A stretch of 64,000 nucleotides of DNA from NCBI RefSeq assembly GCF_003858655.1, contig NZ_RQXV01000008.1:1-64000 (forward strand), read 5' to 3'. The notes beneath the pieces were generated by a model. That model had not been told where the DNA came from, searched no databases, and was given only the letters and a program-made list of their open reading frames with translations. Shown in pieces: positions 8,952-19,228 of this stretch. The translations under genes were made by a program, and so were the position numbers. This DNA comes from Amphritea balenae. Lineage in GTDB: Bacteria; Pseudomonadota; Gammaproteobacteria; Pseudomonadales; Balneatricaceae. Every line of letters starts with the position of its first letter. Positions within the stretch are counted from its first letter, which is position 1.

Positions 8952-9611
8952 TTGATTACCGCCAGAAACATTTGCAAAGAGTATTGTGACGCCAGTGAGA
9001 AAATTGTCATTTTCGATAACCTCAACTTCACCATCCACTCCGGCGAAACAATAGCATTAATGGGACAAAGCGGTGCCGGAAAATCTACCTTATTACACCT
9101 TCTGGGGGGCTTCGATAAACCTGAATCCGGTCATATTGAAATAAACTCTCAGAGCATCAGCAGTATGTCTGATGCCCGGCTAAGCCGGTTTCGGCGCCAG
9201 TTTCTGGGTATGGTATTTCAGCAATATAATCTGATACCCAGTCTGACCGCCCGGGATAACATTAGCTTTGTTCGCCGCCTTAATGGCTTACCTGCCGAAG
9301 ACGAATTCACCCGCGAGCTTGTCCATGCTTTACAACTTCAGGACCGGTTAGATCATTACCCCTCACAACTTTCTGGCGGCGAACAACAGCGGGTCGCCAT
9401 CGCCCGCGCGATAGCGACACAGCCGTTACTGATATTAGCCGATGAACCTACCGGCAATCTGGACGAGCAAACGGCAGCTCAGGTTATGACAATGCTGATG
9501 CGAGCCGTTGCCTTACAACAGAGCACTTTGCTTTTAGTTACTCACAGTCCTACCACCGCCAGCTACCTAGACAAGACCTGGCGTTTAGAGCAAGGCCAGT
9601 TACTGTGCTGA
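8952..9611 (+). CDS. ABC transporter ATP-binding protein (LolD/MacB/AttE type)
   Basis: About 219 residues from TTG 8952, which has GAGG seven bases upstream and places [10 protein letters not shown] at the N-terminus as in the family. ATG 8925 would give 228 residues but has no clear ribosome site. Numbering from 8925: Walker [10 protein letters not shown] (47-55), Q-loop MVFQQYN, signature LSGGEQQR (149-156), Walker [11 protein letters not shown] (168-177), H-loop LLVTHS. It would energise the next-door FtsX permease, whose GTG start lies inside its last codons. MacB/LolD ATPases drive extraction or export of lipoproteins and peptides rather than import. With the permease and the AttH-like protein it forms an Att-type module. 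Confidence 0.9.
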   Translation: MITARNICKEYCDASEKIVIFDNLNFTIHSGETIALMGQSGAGKSTLLHLLGGFDKPESGHIEINSQSISSMSDARLSRFRRQFLGMVFQQYNLIPSLTARDNISFVRRLNGLPAEDEFTRELVHALQLQDRLDHYPSQLSGGEQQRVAIARAIATQPLLILADEPTGNLDEQTAAQVMTMLMRAVALQQSTLLLVTHSPTTASYLDKTWRLEQGQLLC

Positions 9612-12223
9612 ACAGAATATTGATACTGGGTGTGACACTGCTGAGTCACTATAGGCGTCATCCGGCCCAGGCCATTTTTCTTCTCTCAGGGCTGAGCCTT
9701 GGGGTAGCCATGCTGCTAACAACACTGATTATCAGTTCAGCTGCCAGACAGGCATTTACCGATACTCAACAGACTCTGGGCGGGCAAGCAGTCGCACACC
9801 TGCTACCTAAGCATAGCCAGAACAGCCTGCCCGAACAGCTTTACCGGGATCTTCGCTTAAAAGGTGTAAGTCATATTATGCCTATAGCCGAAGGCCGAAT
9901 AAAAACAGAAAAAGGTTTTATGCAAATACGTGGACTAGATCTGTTTCCTTTACTAAATCGCTCATCGAACCGCTTACCTAATCAAACGGGCAGCGAACCA
10001 GACAGCTATTCTGATAATGACCCTGACAACTCCCCTGATAACTACCCAGATAACGACCTAAATAACTATCTGTTTCAATTTTCTTTTCCACCCTATCTTG
10101 CGCTGGTATCGGAGTCCTATGCGCAGCTACAAGGTTTGAAAAATGGCCAGCAACCCAGACTGGCTGATACCTCCACTTTACCTGAGGTTCGAATACTCAA
10201 AGACAGTGCCGGGCTGGGGTACTTTATATTATGTGATATCCGTTGCGCGCAAAAACACCTGGGCTTGACTCAGCGCCTGACATCAATCCTGATCACCCAC
10301 CTTTCACCTACAGACAAAGCATTAATAAAGCAGCTCTCAGAGCAACATGCAGATCTGGTCATGGCGGATAAAAGCATCAAAAACCCAGCCTTCACCGATG
10401 CTTTCCTGCTGAACCTGCAAGCCATTGGCCTGCTGGCTTTTCTGGTCGGCTGCTTTATTGCATTTAACGCCGTCAGCTTTTCCGTCTTGCAACGGCAGCA
10501 AACCGTTAAACAGATGCGTTTAAGTGGCGCAACCGCCAATGAAATTGTCATTGCTCTGCTATTTGAACTAAGTTGCTGGGCTTTACTGGCCAGTATTGTC
10601 GGCTCAATTATCGCCTGGCTACTCTCCACGTTGTTACTGCCCGGTATAGGTTTTACGTTGGAAAGACTGTTTTTCAATGAAAATATTTTAATCTTAGGAC
10701 GTATACAAGATTGGTGGGGGCAAGCGATCACCCTATCTCTGGCGGCTACGATAATCGCTACCCTGCTCCCCCTTATCCGCCTTGCACGCCAACCCCCAAT
10801 GACCAGTATTACAGAAAGCAGTACACGCCCTTACAGCCTGCTGCTATCACTTACCCTACTGGGATTAGGCAGCATAATGGCATTTTATCCGTCGCTTATT
10901 AAGCCAAGCCAGTGGTCTGGACTGGTTATCACCGCAAGCTGGTTCATAGGCGGTGCTTTGCTGGTTCCCTCAATTCTGACCCGCTTTTACCAACTGTTTT
11001 GCAAGTTTAAGGGGCTGCTACGCTATCCCGCTCTGCACTGGATGCTTAACGACAGCAGGCTGGATCAGCAACGTCAGGGGATCGCCATGACCGCCTTTTG
11101 CATCGCTATTGCAGCCTGTATTGCGGTATTAATCATGGTCTCGAGCTTTCGTCAGGCATTTACGGACTATCTGGATGTCACTTTGCCGGAATCACTCTAT
11201 CTCACCCTGGATCAAAATCAGATTAAGGATATTAAGCCCTTTCTCAGCGGGCATCCGGATGTCGAGCTTGTTTATCCATTTTTTATGAGCAATGCACTGA
11301 TCAACCAGCAACCCGGGCTTGTACGGGGCTTAACTAACGATAGCCAAAGACAATCAAGCTTCATTCTCGAGCAGTACAGCGTTTTGGGTATTCATTCAGG
11401 GGATACTGTTTCAGGGGATATTACTTCCAGTACTAAGAGTTCAGAGGCGTACAATGAACTCTGGCGTAAACTGCATCAACGCAAGGGAATTATTGTTAAT
11501 CAGGCTCTGGCCCTCAACTACAAACTAAAACCCGGCGACCGCTTATCTATCGTCATAAACAATCACCCAATAAACACAGAAGTACTGGGGATCTATTTCA
11601 GTTACGGCTCTTTAGTCGATGTGTTTGCCATTGATCAACAGTGGCTTATGGAACTCTGGCCACAACTGCAAACGAATCGACTTGGGGTATTTATCAAAGA
11701 TGATTCGCGTATTTCACCGCTGCTCACCGAACTAACTAACCGCTTCCAACTGAATACACACCACTACGTATTACCGGGCTCGATAAAACAGCTGGCTCTG
11801 TCCGTATTTCAGCGAACCTTCCATGCAACGCAATTACTCAGCGTTACAATATTACTGATTGCTGCGATTGGCGTATATTGCGCCAGCTATACCGCACAAC
11901 TGGAAAAACAGATTCAGTATCGACTAGTACACATACTAGGGCTAAGCTCGAGAAAAATTGCCTGCATGGCCTTATTGCAGCTTTTTATCAATGCCAGCCT
12001 GACCTGCATGTTGGCATTACCTTTAGGGATATTGGTCGCATGGGCCAGCACAAAGATCGTATTACGTTACGCTTTCGGCTGGTATTTCGATCTGATAATC
12101 GACCCGCTACAGCTATCACTCATCCTATTCTCCAGTATTGCGATACTATTAGCCGGTGCTTTACTACCCTTCTACCTCAACACCAAACGCCACTCTGCTA
12201 AATACTTAACGGCTCAGGGGTAA
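9605..12223 (+). CDS. FtsX/MacB-type ABC permease, two-module (AttFG-like)
   Basis: 872 residues, GTG start overlapping the ATPase gene by 7 bp (translational coupling). There is an N-terminal membrane segment (AIFLLSGLSLGVAMLLTTLII), a large periplasmic domain, three central membrane segments (about 270-400, including FIAFNAVSFSVLQRQ and MRLSGA, an FtsX hallmark), then a second copy of this plan (segment near 490-510, periplasmic domain, last three segments about 750-865). It is therefore an in-frame equivalent of two FtsX subunits. Residues about 128-153 form an unusual Asp/Asn/Pro-rich stretch (PDNSPDNYPDND) in the first periplasmic domain. The substrate is unknown; family members handle lipoproteins or hydrophobic compounds. 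Confidence 0.88.
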   Translation: MLNRILILGVTLLSHYRRHPAQAIFLLSGLSLGVAMLLTTLIISSAARQAFTDTQQTLGGQAVAHLLPKHSQNSLPEQLYRDLRLKGVSHIMPIAEGRIKTEKGFMQIRGLDLFPLLNRSSNRLPNQTGSEPDSYSDNDPDNSPDNYPDNDLNNYLFQFSFPPYLALVSESYAQLQGLKNGQQPRLADTSTLPEVRILKDSAGLGYFILCDIRCAQKHLGLTQRLTSILITHLSPTDKALIKQLSEQHADLVMADKSIKNPAFTDAFLLNLQAIGLLAFLVGCFIAFNAVSFSVLQRQQTVKQMRLSGATANEIVIALLFELSCWALLASIVGSIIAWLLSTLLLPGIGFTLERLFFNENILILGRIQDWWGQAITLSLAATIIATLLPLIRLARQPPMTSITESSTRPYSLLLSLTLLGLGSIMAFYPSLIKPSQWSGLVITASWFIGGALLVPSILTRFYQLFCKFKGLLRYPALHWMLNDSRLDQQRQGIAMTAFCIAIAACIAVLIMVSSFRQAFTDYLDVTLPESLYLTLDQNQIKDIKPFLSGHPDVELVYPFFMSNALINQQPGLVRGLTNDSQRQSSFILEQYSVLGIHSGDTVSGDITSSTKSSEAYNELWRKLHQRKGIIVNQALALNYKLKPGDRLSIVINNHPINTEVLGIYFSYGSLVDVFAIDQQWLMELWPQLQTNRLGVFIKDDSRISPLLTELTNRFQLNTHHYVLPGSIKQLALSVFQRTFHATQLLSVTILLIAAIGVYCASYTAQLEKQIQYRLVHILGLSSRKIACMALLQLFINASLTCMLALPLGILVAWASTKIVLRYAFGWYFDLIIDPLQLSLILFSSIAILLAGALLPFYLNTKRHSAKYLTAQG

Positions 12224-12228
12224 CCAAT

Positions 12229-13278
12229 ATGCAATTATGCCAGCACATAAGCTCCACTCTTCTTTGCACAATACTCTTTACCTGCCTTAGCGTTAATGCC
12301 AAACCGTTACCAACCAACTCTTCAGAAAATGCAGAATTCAGCATTGTAGAACCGGGGCACCCCATCACTTTTCCATTCGATCACCGATTACACCCGGGTT
12401 TTCAAAGCGAATGGTGGTATATCACTGCCAATCTGCAGGATGAAGATAACAATCAGTATGGGATTCAGTTTACGCTGTTCAGCAGCGCCAGCCTGACAGG
12501 TAATACTAAGCAACGAATATTCTTCGCCCATGCAGCCCTGACAACGACAGACAACTTTTATCATGCCGAACGTTACGCACGCTCAGATATGGGGCATGCC
12601 GGTGTTGAATACCAGCCATGGCAGGCATACCTTGATCACTGGCAGTTTACCGGCACTGAACAGCAACCTTTACCAGGCAAGCTGCAGGTATCAGAACCAG
12701 CTTTTGCTTATCAGCTGAAACTATCTGATTCAGACTATTTTTTGCAGGGTGATCAGGGTTTCAGCCCCAAAAATAATGATGCCAGCCTGGCATCTTATTA
12801 CTACAGCGCCCCTTTTATCGAGGTCTCTGGAAATATTCACGTTGAAGGTAAATCTATAGCCGTTAGGGGCAAAGCCTGGCTGGATCGGGAGTGGAGCTCA
12901 AATTTTATTGAAATAGATAAAATCGGCTGGGACTGGCTCTCTCTCCATTTAGACCAGGATACAGCCCTGATGCTTTACCGGGTACGTAGCAATAGAGAGA
13001 TTCTGCTTTACGGTAGAATAATGCACAGGGATGGCAGACAAACGACAATAGCACCCACAGATATCAACTGGAGAGCGGTTGCTAGTCAGCGGTTTTCAGG
13101 GAAAGATTACCCTATCGAATGGCGCCTTGAGATTCCCTCCCAACAAATCACCCTGGATATCCAGCCGATTAACAATAATCAGTTTCTCAATACCCGGGTG
13201 CCCTATTGGGAAGGCGCGGTAATAACCAAAGGCAGTCATGAAGCGCAAGGTTACCTGGAGTTATTTGGTGAGAGATGA
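12229..13278 (+). CDS. Exported lipocalin-like AttH / CrtC-family protein
   Basis: 349 residues with an N-terminal signal peptide (hydrophobic 8-24, cleavage likely after SVNA). The mature part has the AttH/carotenoid 1,2-hydratase-like signature: FPFDHRLHPGFQSEWWYIT near residue 45, FTLFSS, FFAHAALT, and GKAWLDREWSS near 215 followed by GWDWLSLHLD. It starts 5 bp after the permease. Att-type ATPase-permease-AttH clusters are common in marine proteobacteria; AttH is thought to act in the periplasm on the cargo or as its carrier, but no reaction has been assigned with certainty. True carotenoid hydratase activity is unlikely because no carotenoid genes are nearby. Confidence 0.85.
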   Translation: MQLCQHISSTLLCTILFTCLSVNAKPLPTNSSENAEFSIVEPGHPITFPFDHRLHPGFQSEWWYITANLQDEDNNQYGIQFTLFSSASLTGNTKQRIFFAHAALTTTDNFYHAERYARSDMGHAGVEYQPWQAYLDHWQFTGTEQQPLPGKLQVSEPAFAYQLKLSDSDYFLQGDQGFSPKNNDASLASYYYSAPFIEVSGNIHVEGKSIAVRGKAWLDREWSSNFIEIDKIGWDWLSLHLDQDTALMLYRVRSNREILLYGRIMHRDGRQTTIAPTDINWRAVASQRFSGKDYPIEWRLEIPSQQITLDIQPINNNQFLNTRVPYWEGAVITKGSHEAQGYLELFGER

Positions 13279-13577
13279 ATCTATCATCGGAGTAAAGTAT
13301 GCCTCAACACTGAAAACAGAGACTATCTCATTAATAATGGCGCGACTACTCTAGCAAGTTGCACAACGACGCCAAGCAACTTATACCCAGCCTCACACAT
13401 ACCGGAAGATTCCGCATTAAAAGTAAACAACGAAGATATAAAACAAAAGAATTGGTCGGGACAGCGGGATTGATTCGCAACTTCGTTGCTCCCCCTTCGG
13501 GCCATCACAACAAACGTGATGTTGTCTCGCTATGCTCGGCTGTTCCGAATCACGCCACATAATCTAACATTTAAATA
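13279..13577. other. Intergenic stretch holding a tRNA-linked repeat
   Basis: The 3' flank of the AttH-like gene carries no believable gene. Its right half is a copy of the 3' end of tRNA-Pro followed by a hairpin-rich repeat (listed separately). The rest shows nothing I recognise. Confidence 0.6.
13453..13556 (-). repeat. tRNA-Pro 3'-end copy plus hairpin-rich tRNA-linked repeat
   Basis: Bases 13453-13471 repeat exactly the 19 bp at 13614-13632, the 3' end of tRNA-Pro including CCA, on the same strand 161 bp away. The copy then breaks down (an extra GATT before CG) and runs into a structured stretch with hairpins GCAAC-TTC-GTTGC and CATCAC-n7-GTGATG, ending at CCGAATC, which can pair back to GATTCG. 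No acceptor stem or anticodon arm is present, so it is not a tRNA gene. It may be a tRNA-linked repetitive element or an attachment-site scar. Confidence 0.6.
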
Positions 13578-13613
13578 AAAAAACCGACCTCCGGCCGGTT
13601 CTTTTTATTTAAA
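13578..13613 (-). terminator. Terminator of tRNA-Pro
   Basis: Read on the minus strand, AACCGGCC-GGA-GGTCGGTT (one G-U pair) is followed by a run of seven T, immediately downstream of the tRNA CCA end. The reverse direction also has a T-rich tail with one mismatch in the stem, so it may serve the AttH-like gene too. Confidence 0.75.
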
Positions 13614-13690
13614 TGGTCGGGACAGCGGGATTCGAACCCACGACCCCTACTCCCCCAGAGTAGTGCGCTACCAGGCTGCGCTATGTCCCG
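13614..13690 (-). tRNA. tRNA-Pro (anticodon GGG)
   Basis: 77 nt including an encoded CCA. The minus strand folds as a cloverleaf: acceptor CGGGACA/TGTCCCG, D arm with AGCCTGGTAGC, anticodon stem CTACT/AGTAG with loop CTGGGGG (anticodon GGG, codons CCC and CCU), and T arm with GGTTCGAATCC. The start CGGGACA and discriminator A fit proline tRNAs. It lies downstream of the ihfA-merR genes, its usual neighbourhood in related bacteria. Confidence 0.95.
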
Positions 13691-13772
13691 ACGAAGAAAG
13701 ACAGTGCTTTCTTAAGTGCTGGCTATATTACGCCAACATTTGATATCTGAAAAGATATTTAGAAATGATTTA

Positions 13773-14132
13773 TTAGACTGATTTCAGTAACTTACGAAGG
13801 TCTTCCAGCTCAGTTATTGTTTGTCGCAATAACTGCTTATAACGGCCTTTATCATCAACCGCCTGATCACCGCTAAGCCACTGCCGGGCACCACTAATGG
13901 TAAAACCCTGCTCGTGTAGCAGACCTTGAATCTGACGAATAATCAGCACATCTTCACGCTGGTAATAGCGCCGTCCACTGCGTTTAACCGGACTGATCTG
14001 CTCAAACTCCTGCTCCCAATACCGCAGAACATGTGTTTTGAGCTCGCACAAACGCGCTACTTCACCGATAGTGAAGTAGCGCTTATTTGGAATAGGTATC
14101 AGATCATCCGAGACTTGTTCAGTCTCCTTCAT
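13773..14132 (-). CDS. MerR-family transcriptional regulator downstream of ihfA
   Basis: 119 residues. A winged-helix MerR DNA-binding domain starts at [25 protein letters not shown] (helix-turn-helix about 20-45, wing RRYYQREDV). After a short linker the C-terminus is a coiled-coil dimerisation helix ([11 protein letters not shown]) with no metal- or drug-binding part. Its start overlaps the end of ihfA by 14 bp, a very conserved arrangement in gammaproteobacteria. No target or ligand is established, and no regulated gene can be inferred from the sequence. Confidence 0.88.
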   Translation of the reverse strand: MKETEQVSDDLIPIPNKRYFTIGEVARLCELKTHVLRYWEQEFEQISPVKRSGRRYYQREDVLIIRQIQGLLHEQGFTISGARQWLSGDQAVDDKGRYKQLLRQTITELEDLRKLLKSV

Positions 14133-14415
14133 AAGCCTCTACGCGATCCTTTAGCTTCTGGCCTGGCCGAAAGGTAACAACCCGGCGTGCAGAGATAGGC
14201 ACCTCTTCACCGGTTTTAGGGTTTCGTCCCGGACGCTCACGTTTATCACGCAGGTCGAAGTTACCAAAACCCGACAGCTTTACCTGTTCATTTTCGGCGA
14301 GACTCATGCGGATCTCATCGAAGAAAGCTTCCACCATCTCCTTTGCTTCCCGCTTATTGAGCCCCAATTCGTCATACAGGCGCTCAGCCATTTCTGCTTT
14401 AGTCAAAGAGCCCAT
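14119..14415 (-). CDS. ihfA: Integration host factor subunit alpha
   Basis: 98 residues, the usual length. It opens [29 protein letters not shown] and has the DNA-bending arm [31 protein letters not shown], with the minor-groove-inserting proline in the NPKTGE turn. IHF-alpha pairs with IHF-beta (gene not here) to bend DNA about 160 degrees at specific sites in recombination, replication and sigma-54 transcription. It lies 17 bp after pheT in the usual pheST-ihfA order. Confidence 0.97.
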   Translation of the reverse strand: MGSLTKAEMAERLYDELGLNKREAKEMVEAFFDEIRMSLAENEQVKLSGFGNFDLRDKRERPGRNPKTGEEVPISARRVVTFRPGQKLKDRVEAYEGD

Positions 14416-14432
14416 CAGAGTTCCTCTGTCGC

Positions 14433-16823
14433 TTACTCTCTTAAAGTAGCACCGTACTCATTTTTCAGTGCAGACACAACAAAATCAATGACTTCGTTGA
14501 TTTCTTCATCATTAAGAGTGCGCGAAGGATGCTGCCAGGTCAAGCCCAGCGCGATGCTTTTTTGACCAGGTTCGACACCTTTACCCTGATAAACGTCGAA
14601 CAAAGTCACCGCTTTAAGGAATTCACCACCCTGTTTTTTAGCAACAGCACGGATAGATTCAAAAGCAACAGACTCATCAACCAGCAATGCCAAGTCACGA
14701 CGACTTTCAGGGAATTTAGACAGGCTGTCAAAACGTGGCAACTGACCATCTAACAGTACAGACTGAACGATCTCAAACAGGAATACAGGACCTGTCAGCC
14801 CCATTGATTTGACCAGCTCAGGATGCAGAGCACCCATATAACCGACAGTTTCTCCGTTGCGCAGAATCGCAGCAGATTGTCCCGGATGCAGTGCCACATG
14901 ACGCTCAGCCGCGAAGCTGAACTGATCTGCACAACCACCCAGTGCCAACAATGATTCAACATCACCTTTAAGGTCATAGAAATCAACAGTGCCCGCATCA
15001 GCACTCCAGCCTTCAGACTGTCGCGGACCACAGATCAGACCCGCAACAACATTCTCCTGAATGAGCTGATCACCTTCGGGTAAGAATCGCTGACCGGTCT
15101 CAAACAGACGCACACGGCTCTGCTGACGGTTCTGGTTATATTGCAGCGCTTTAACCAGTCCAGGCCAGATCGTAGTACGCATAACAGCCATCTCCGCAGA
15201 GATAGGGTTCGCCAATGCCTTCGCCACATGCTTATCATCAAACTGAGCTGACAGACCCTTTTCAATAAAGCTGTATGTCACCGCTTCCTGATAACCCCGT
15301 CCAACCAACTGTGAACGTACCGTCTTCAGCGTCACTTTAGACTCATCGTGAGCGATCATATTCAGCTCGGCGGTAGGCACCTTAACCGGTAGGTTGTTAT
15401 AGCCATAGACACGCGCCAGCTCTTCAATCAGATCAACTTCAATACTGATATCGAAACGGTAAGACGGTACCGCAACGGTCCATTCACCTTCGCCGCTACG
15501 TTCAATGATCATCCCCAATCGGGTCATAATCTCTTCGATCTCAGCTGCAGGCATTTCAAATGCCAGTACCTGATTAACTTTGCTCTGACGCAGAGTAACG
15601 GTAGATGACGCTGGCAAGCTATCTTCAGCAACAGCCTCGCTAACCGGACCGGCTTCACCACCTACAATATCCAACAATAGCTGAGTAGCACGTTCAGTAG
15701 CGCGATGCTGCAGCTGCCAGTCTACGCCACGCTCATAGCGGTGCGATGCATCGGTATGCAGACCATAAGAACGGGCACGACCGGCAATGGTAATCGGGTT
15801 AAAGTAAGCACATTCAAGGAAGATATCTTTTGATTCAGCTGTAACGCCGGTCTCTTCACCACCGAAGATACCTGCCATCGCTACTGCTTTCTCGCTATCT
15901 GCAATGACCAGCGTTTTATCGTTAAGCTCAGCTTCGTTACCGTCCAGCAGCGTAACTTTCTCACCCTGCTTCGCCTTACGGACGACGATGCCGCCATTCA
16001 GCTTATTCAGATCAAAGGCATGCATCGGCTGACCCAGTTCGAGCAGCACATAGTTAGTGACATCAACAACAGGATCGATTGAGCGAACACCGCAACGACG
16101 CAGCTTCTCAACCATCCACAACGGGCTCTTAGCCGACATATCCACATTACGGATCACACGACCCAAATAACGCGGACAGCCTTCAGGGTCTTCTAAGGAG
16201 ACCGGAAAGCTATCATCGATAGTTGGCACGACCGGCTCAACATCAACGTAGGTTACTGGTGCTTTATTCAACACCCCTACTTCACGGGCCAGACCCGCAA
16301 TCGACAGACAATCACCACGGTTTGGCGTCAGATCAACATCAATAACTGAATCATCCAGATCCAGATATTCACGCAGACAAGTACCCACCGGCGCATCTGC
16401 AGCCAGCTCCATAATGCCGCCGTGATCCTCAGAAATGCTCAGCTCATCTTCCGCACATAACATGCCGAAAGACTCAACCTGACGCAGCTTCGCTTTTTTA
16501 ATCTTAAAATCTTTTCCATCAGGGCTACCCAGAACGGCCCCGACTTTAGCAAATGCAGTCTTTAGGCCTGCACGGGCATTAGGTGCACCACACACAACCT
16601 GAAACTGCTCAGAGCCATCTGCAACCTGACAAACCTGCAGCTTATCGGCATTCGGGTGTGGTTCTGCTGTCAGGATCTCACCGACAACCACACCGCTGAA
16701 CTGACCGGCAACCGGCAGTACTTCATCAACTTCCAGGCCAGCCATCGTAATCTGGTCGGCGATACCCTGAGTATCAATGTCTGGATTAACCAGCTCGCGT
16801 AACCAATTTTCACTGAATTTCAT
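14433..16823 (-). CDS. pheT: Phenylalanyl-tRNA synthetase beta subunit
   Basis: 796 residues, normal for the bacterial beta chain. N-terminal [14 protein letters not shown], a tRNA-binding EMAP-like domain ([22 protein letters not shown], about 45-150), a B3/B4 editing domain (about 215-390), B5 (about 400-475), a catalytic-like core and a C-terminal ferredoxin-fold anticodon-binding domain ([14 protein letters not shown], about 705-796). With PheS it forms the cytoplasmic alpha2beta2 enzyme charging tRNA-Phe; the beta chain edits Tyr-tRNA-Phe. It lies 77 bp behind pheS and ahead of ihfA. Confidence 0.97.
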   Translation of the reverse strand: MKFSENWLRELVNPDIDTQGIADQITMAGLEVDEVLPVAGQFSGVVVGEILTAEPHPNADKLQVCQVADGSEQFQVVCGAPNARAGLKTAFAKVGAVLGSPDGKDFKIKKAKLRQVESFGMLCAEDELSISEDHGGIMELAADAPVGTCLREYLDLDDSVIDVDLTPNRGDCLSIAGLAREVGVLNKAPVTYVDVEPVVPTIDDSFPVSLEDPEGCPRYLGRVIRNVDMSAKSPLWMVEKLRRCGVRSIDPVVDVTNYVLLELGQPMHAFDLNKLNGGIVVRKAKQGEKVTLLDGNEAELNDKTLVIADSEKAVAMAGIFGGEETGVTAESKDIFLECAYFNPITIAGRARSYGLHTDASHRYERGVDWQLQHRATERATQLLLDIVGGEAGPVSEAVAEDSLPASSTVTLRQSKVNQVLAFEMPAAEIEEIMTRLGMIIERSGEGEWTVAVPSYRFDISIEVDLIEELARVYGYNNLPVKVPTAELNMIAHDESKVTLKTVRSQLVGRGYQEAVTYSFIEKGLSAQFDDKHVAKALANPISAEMAVMRTTIWPGLVKALQYNQNRQQSRVRLFETGQRFLPEGDQLIQENVVAGLICGPRQSEGWSADAGTVDFYDLKGDVESLLALGGCADQFSFAAERHVALHPGQSAAILRNGETVGYMGALHPELVKSMGLTGPVFLFEIVQSVLLDGQLPRFDSLSKFPESRRDLALLVDESVAFESIRAVAKKQGGEFLKAVTLFDVYQGKGVEPGQKSIALGLTWQHPSRTLNDEEINEVIDFVVSALKNEYGATLRE

Positions 16824-16900
16824 AATTCTGATTCCGAAAAAGTCTTATCTACTCGTAAACGTCTACTTAGTCTCAACTGTCAGCACTGTTAACTGTTAGA

Positions 16901-17884
<984 letters not shown>

Positions 17885-17895
17885 TTACCGCTCCA

Positions 17896-17935
17896 AATAA
17901 AAATAGGGGAAGAGCTTGCACCCTTCCCCTATTAA
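17896..17935 (-). terminator. Terminator/attenuator hairpin between rplT and pheS
   Basis: On the minus strand AATAGGGGAAG and CTCTTCCCCTATT form a long stem with a short loop, followed by TTTTTATTT, ending about 12 bases before the pheS start. It fits intrinsic termination with partial read-through. A smaller hairpin (ACCTG-TAAC-CAGGT, 17949-17962) precedes it. I see no Phe-rich leader peptide like that of enteric pheST. Confidence 0.75.
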
Positions 17936-17970
17936 ACGATCAGTTATTACCTGGTTACAGGTAAAGGGTC

Positions 17971-18324
17971 TTACAGTGCAGCCTTAGCTTTTTCAACGAT
18001 AGCAGCAAATACTTGCGCTTCGTGAACAGCCAGATCAGCCAGCACCTTACGATCGATTTCGATAGATGCTTTCTTCAGACCAGCAATAAAGCGGCTGTAA
18101 GACAAACCGTTGATGCGGGCAGCAGCATTGATACGAGCAATCCACAGCGCGCGGAACTGACGCTTACGCTGACGACGGTCGCGGTATGCATATTGACCAG
18201 CTTTGATAACTGCCTGTTTAGCTACGCGGAATACACGGCTACGAGCGCCGTAATAACCTTTAGCTTTTTTCAGGATTTTCTTGTGACGACGGTGTGCGAT
18301 AACACCACGTTTTACACGTGCCAT
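17971..18324 (-). CDS. rplT: Large ribosomal subunit protein bL20
   Basis: 117 residues, the family length, beginning [20 protein letters not shown] long basic N-terminal helix ([21 protein letters not shown]) is followed by the globular domain [27 protein letters not shown]. It binds 23S rRNA early in assembly. In relatives it also represses the infC-rpmI-rplT mRNA. It lies 40 bp after rpmI. Confidence 0.98.
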   Translation of the reverse strand: MARVKRGVIAHRRHKKILKKAKGYYGARSRVFRVAKQAVIKAGQYAYRDRRQRKRQFRALWIARINAAARINGLSYSRFIAGLKKASIEIDRKVLADLAVHEAQVFAAIVEKAKAAL

Positions 18325-18364
18325 AATTCTTTCTTCCTAACTTAGATTCTGTAAATAATTCGAC

Positions 18365-18559
18365 TTAGATATAAGGCAGCATACGCTTGATCAGCTTTTG
18401 GTCTGCCGCTGCAACTTGCAGCAGTGGACGCAGCTGACGCTTACGCTTAGTCGACTTCTTGGTCAGGATGTGGCTTGTGTAAGCCTGCTTATGCTTAAAG
18501 CCATTAGCAGTCTTTTTAAAACGTTTCGCAGCACCGCTGCAAGATTTCATTTTAGGCAT
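18365..18559 (-). CDS. rpmI: Large ribosomal subunit protein bL35
   Basis: 64 residues from ATG 18559 ([20 protein letters not shown]), the universal N-terminus; an upstream in-frame start at 18577 would add six residues not found in the family. Lys/Arg-rich throughout ([14 protein letters not shown]) and ending KRMLPYI as usual. Component of the 50S subunit. It sits between infC and rplT, with a 10-bp-stem hairpin upstream that may be part of L20-mediated control. Confidence 0.97.
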   Translation of the reverse strand: MPKMKSCSGAAKRFKKTANGFKHKQAYTSHILTKKSTKRKRQLRPLLQVAAADQKLIKRMLPYI

Positions 18560-18607
18560 TACTAAATCCCCACGCATTCGTTAATTATCTTTCATCTGAA
18601 CAAACAG

Positions 18608-18650
18608 CAAAACCCGTAGCCGCCTCAATAAAGAGTCAGCACGGGTTTTG
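18608..18650 (-). promoter_or_regulatory. Hairpin in the infC-rpmI gap, possible L20 control element or terminator
   Basis: CAAAACCCGT (18608-18617) pairs perfectly with ACGGGTTTTG (18641-18650) around a 23-nt loop. On the mRNA strand the 3' arm ends in TTTTG, so a weak terminator is possible. In enteric bacteria L20 represses rpmI translation through structures in this same gap; a similar role here is inference from position. Confidence 0.5.
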
Positions 18651-18663
18651 AACAGTAGTCAGA

Positions 18664-19206
18664 CTACTTTTTCTTTTTCGGAGCTATGACCATGATCAAT
18701 TGGCGGCCTTCCATTTTTGGACGCTGCTCAACAACACCCAGCTCTTCCAGATCTTTTTCGATCCGGTTTAATAGCTGCATGCCTAACTCCTGGTGTGCCA
18801 TTTCACGGCCGCGGTAACGCAGGGTTACCTTGGCCTTATCGCCACCTTCAAGGAAACGTATCAGGTTGCGTAGTTTTACCTGATAATCCCCTACTTCCGT
18901 ATTAGGACGGAATTTGACTTCCTTAACCTGCATCTGCGTCTGCTTCTTCTTAGCAGCATTCGCTTCTTTCTTCTTTTCGTACAGGAACTTACCGTAATCC
19001 ATCACCTTACAGACGATAGGATCTGAGTCAGAAATCTGTACCAGGTCAAGGCTAACTTCTTGAGCCGCCTCTAGGGCGTCTTTGATAGACACAACGCCTA
19101 TCTGTGTTCCATCTGGACCAATCAACCGACACTCGCGGGCGCTGATATTTTCATTAATCGGCGGCTTATTCCGCTCGTTACGCCCTCTTCTGTTATCGCG
19201 CTTGAT
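18664..19206 (-). CDS. infC: Translation initiation factor IF-3, apparent ATC start
   Basis: 180 residues, the typical length. [28 protein letters not shown] is the N-domain, followed by linker [16 protein letters not shown] and the C-domain [47 protein letters not shown]-3 binds the 30S subunit and rejects wrong start codons. Alignment with the Pseudomonas start (IKRE) puts initiation at ATC 19206 with GGAG eight bases upstream. The only upstream ordinary start (19257) lies inside thrS and would add 17 foreign-looking residues. A non-standard start is known for infC (ATT in E. coli) and gives autoregulation. The gene begins 22 bp after thrS. Confidence 0.95.
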   Translation of the reverse strand: MKRDNRRGRNERNKPPINENISARECRLIGPDGTQIGVVSIKDALEAAQEVSLDLVQISDSDPIVCKVMDYGKFLYEKKKEANAAKKKQTQMQVKEVKFRPNTEVGDYQVKLRNLIRFLEGGDKAKVTLRYRGREMAHQELGMQLLNRIEKDLEELGVVEQRPKMEGRQLIMVIAPKKKK

Positions 19207-19228
19207 AGTGGTATCTCCAATAAATTTA

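Noticed and set aside
13359-13562. 67-residue plus-strand frame
   Set aside because: It reads through the tRNA 3'-end copy and hairpin repeat, so it is chance coding.
13453-13690. Integrated mobile element bounded by tRNA-Pro repeats
   Set aside because: The two copies are only 161 bp apart and there is no integrase or cargo; at most it is a scar.
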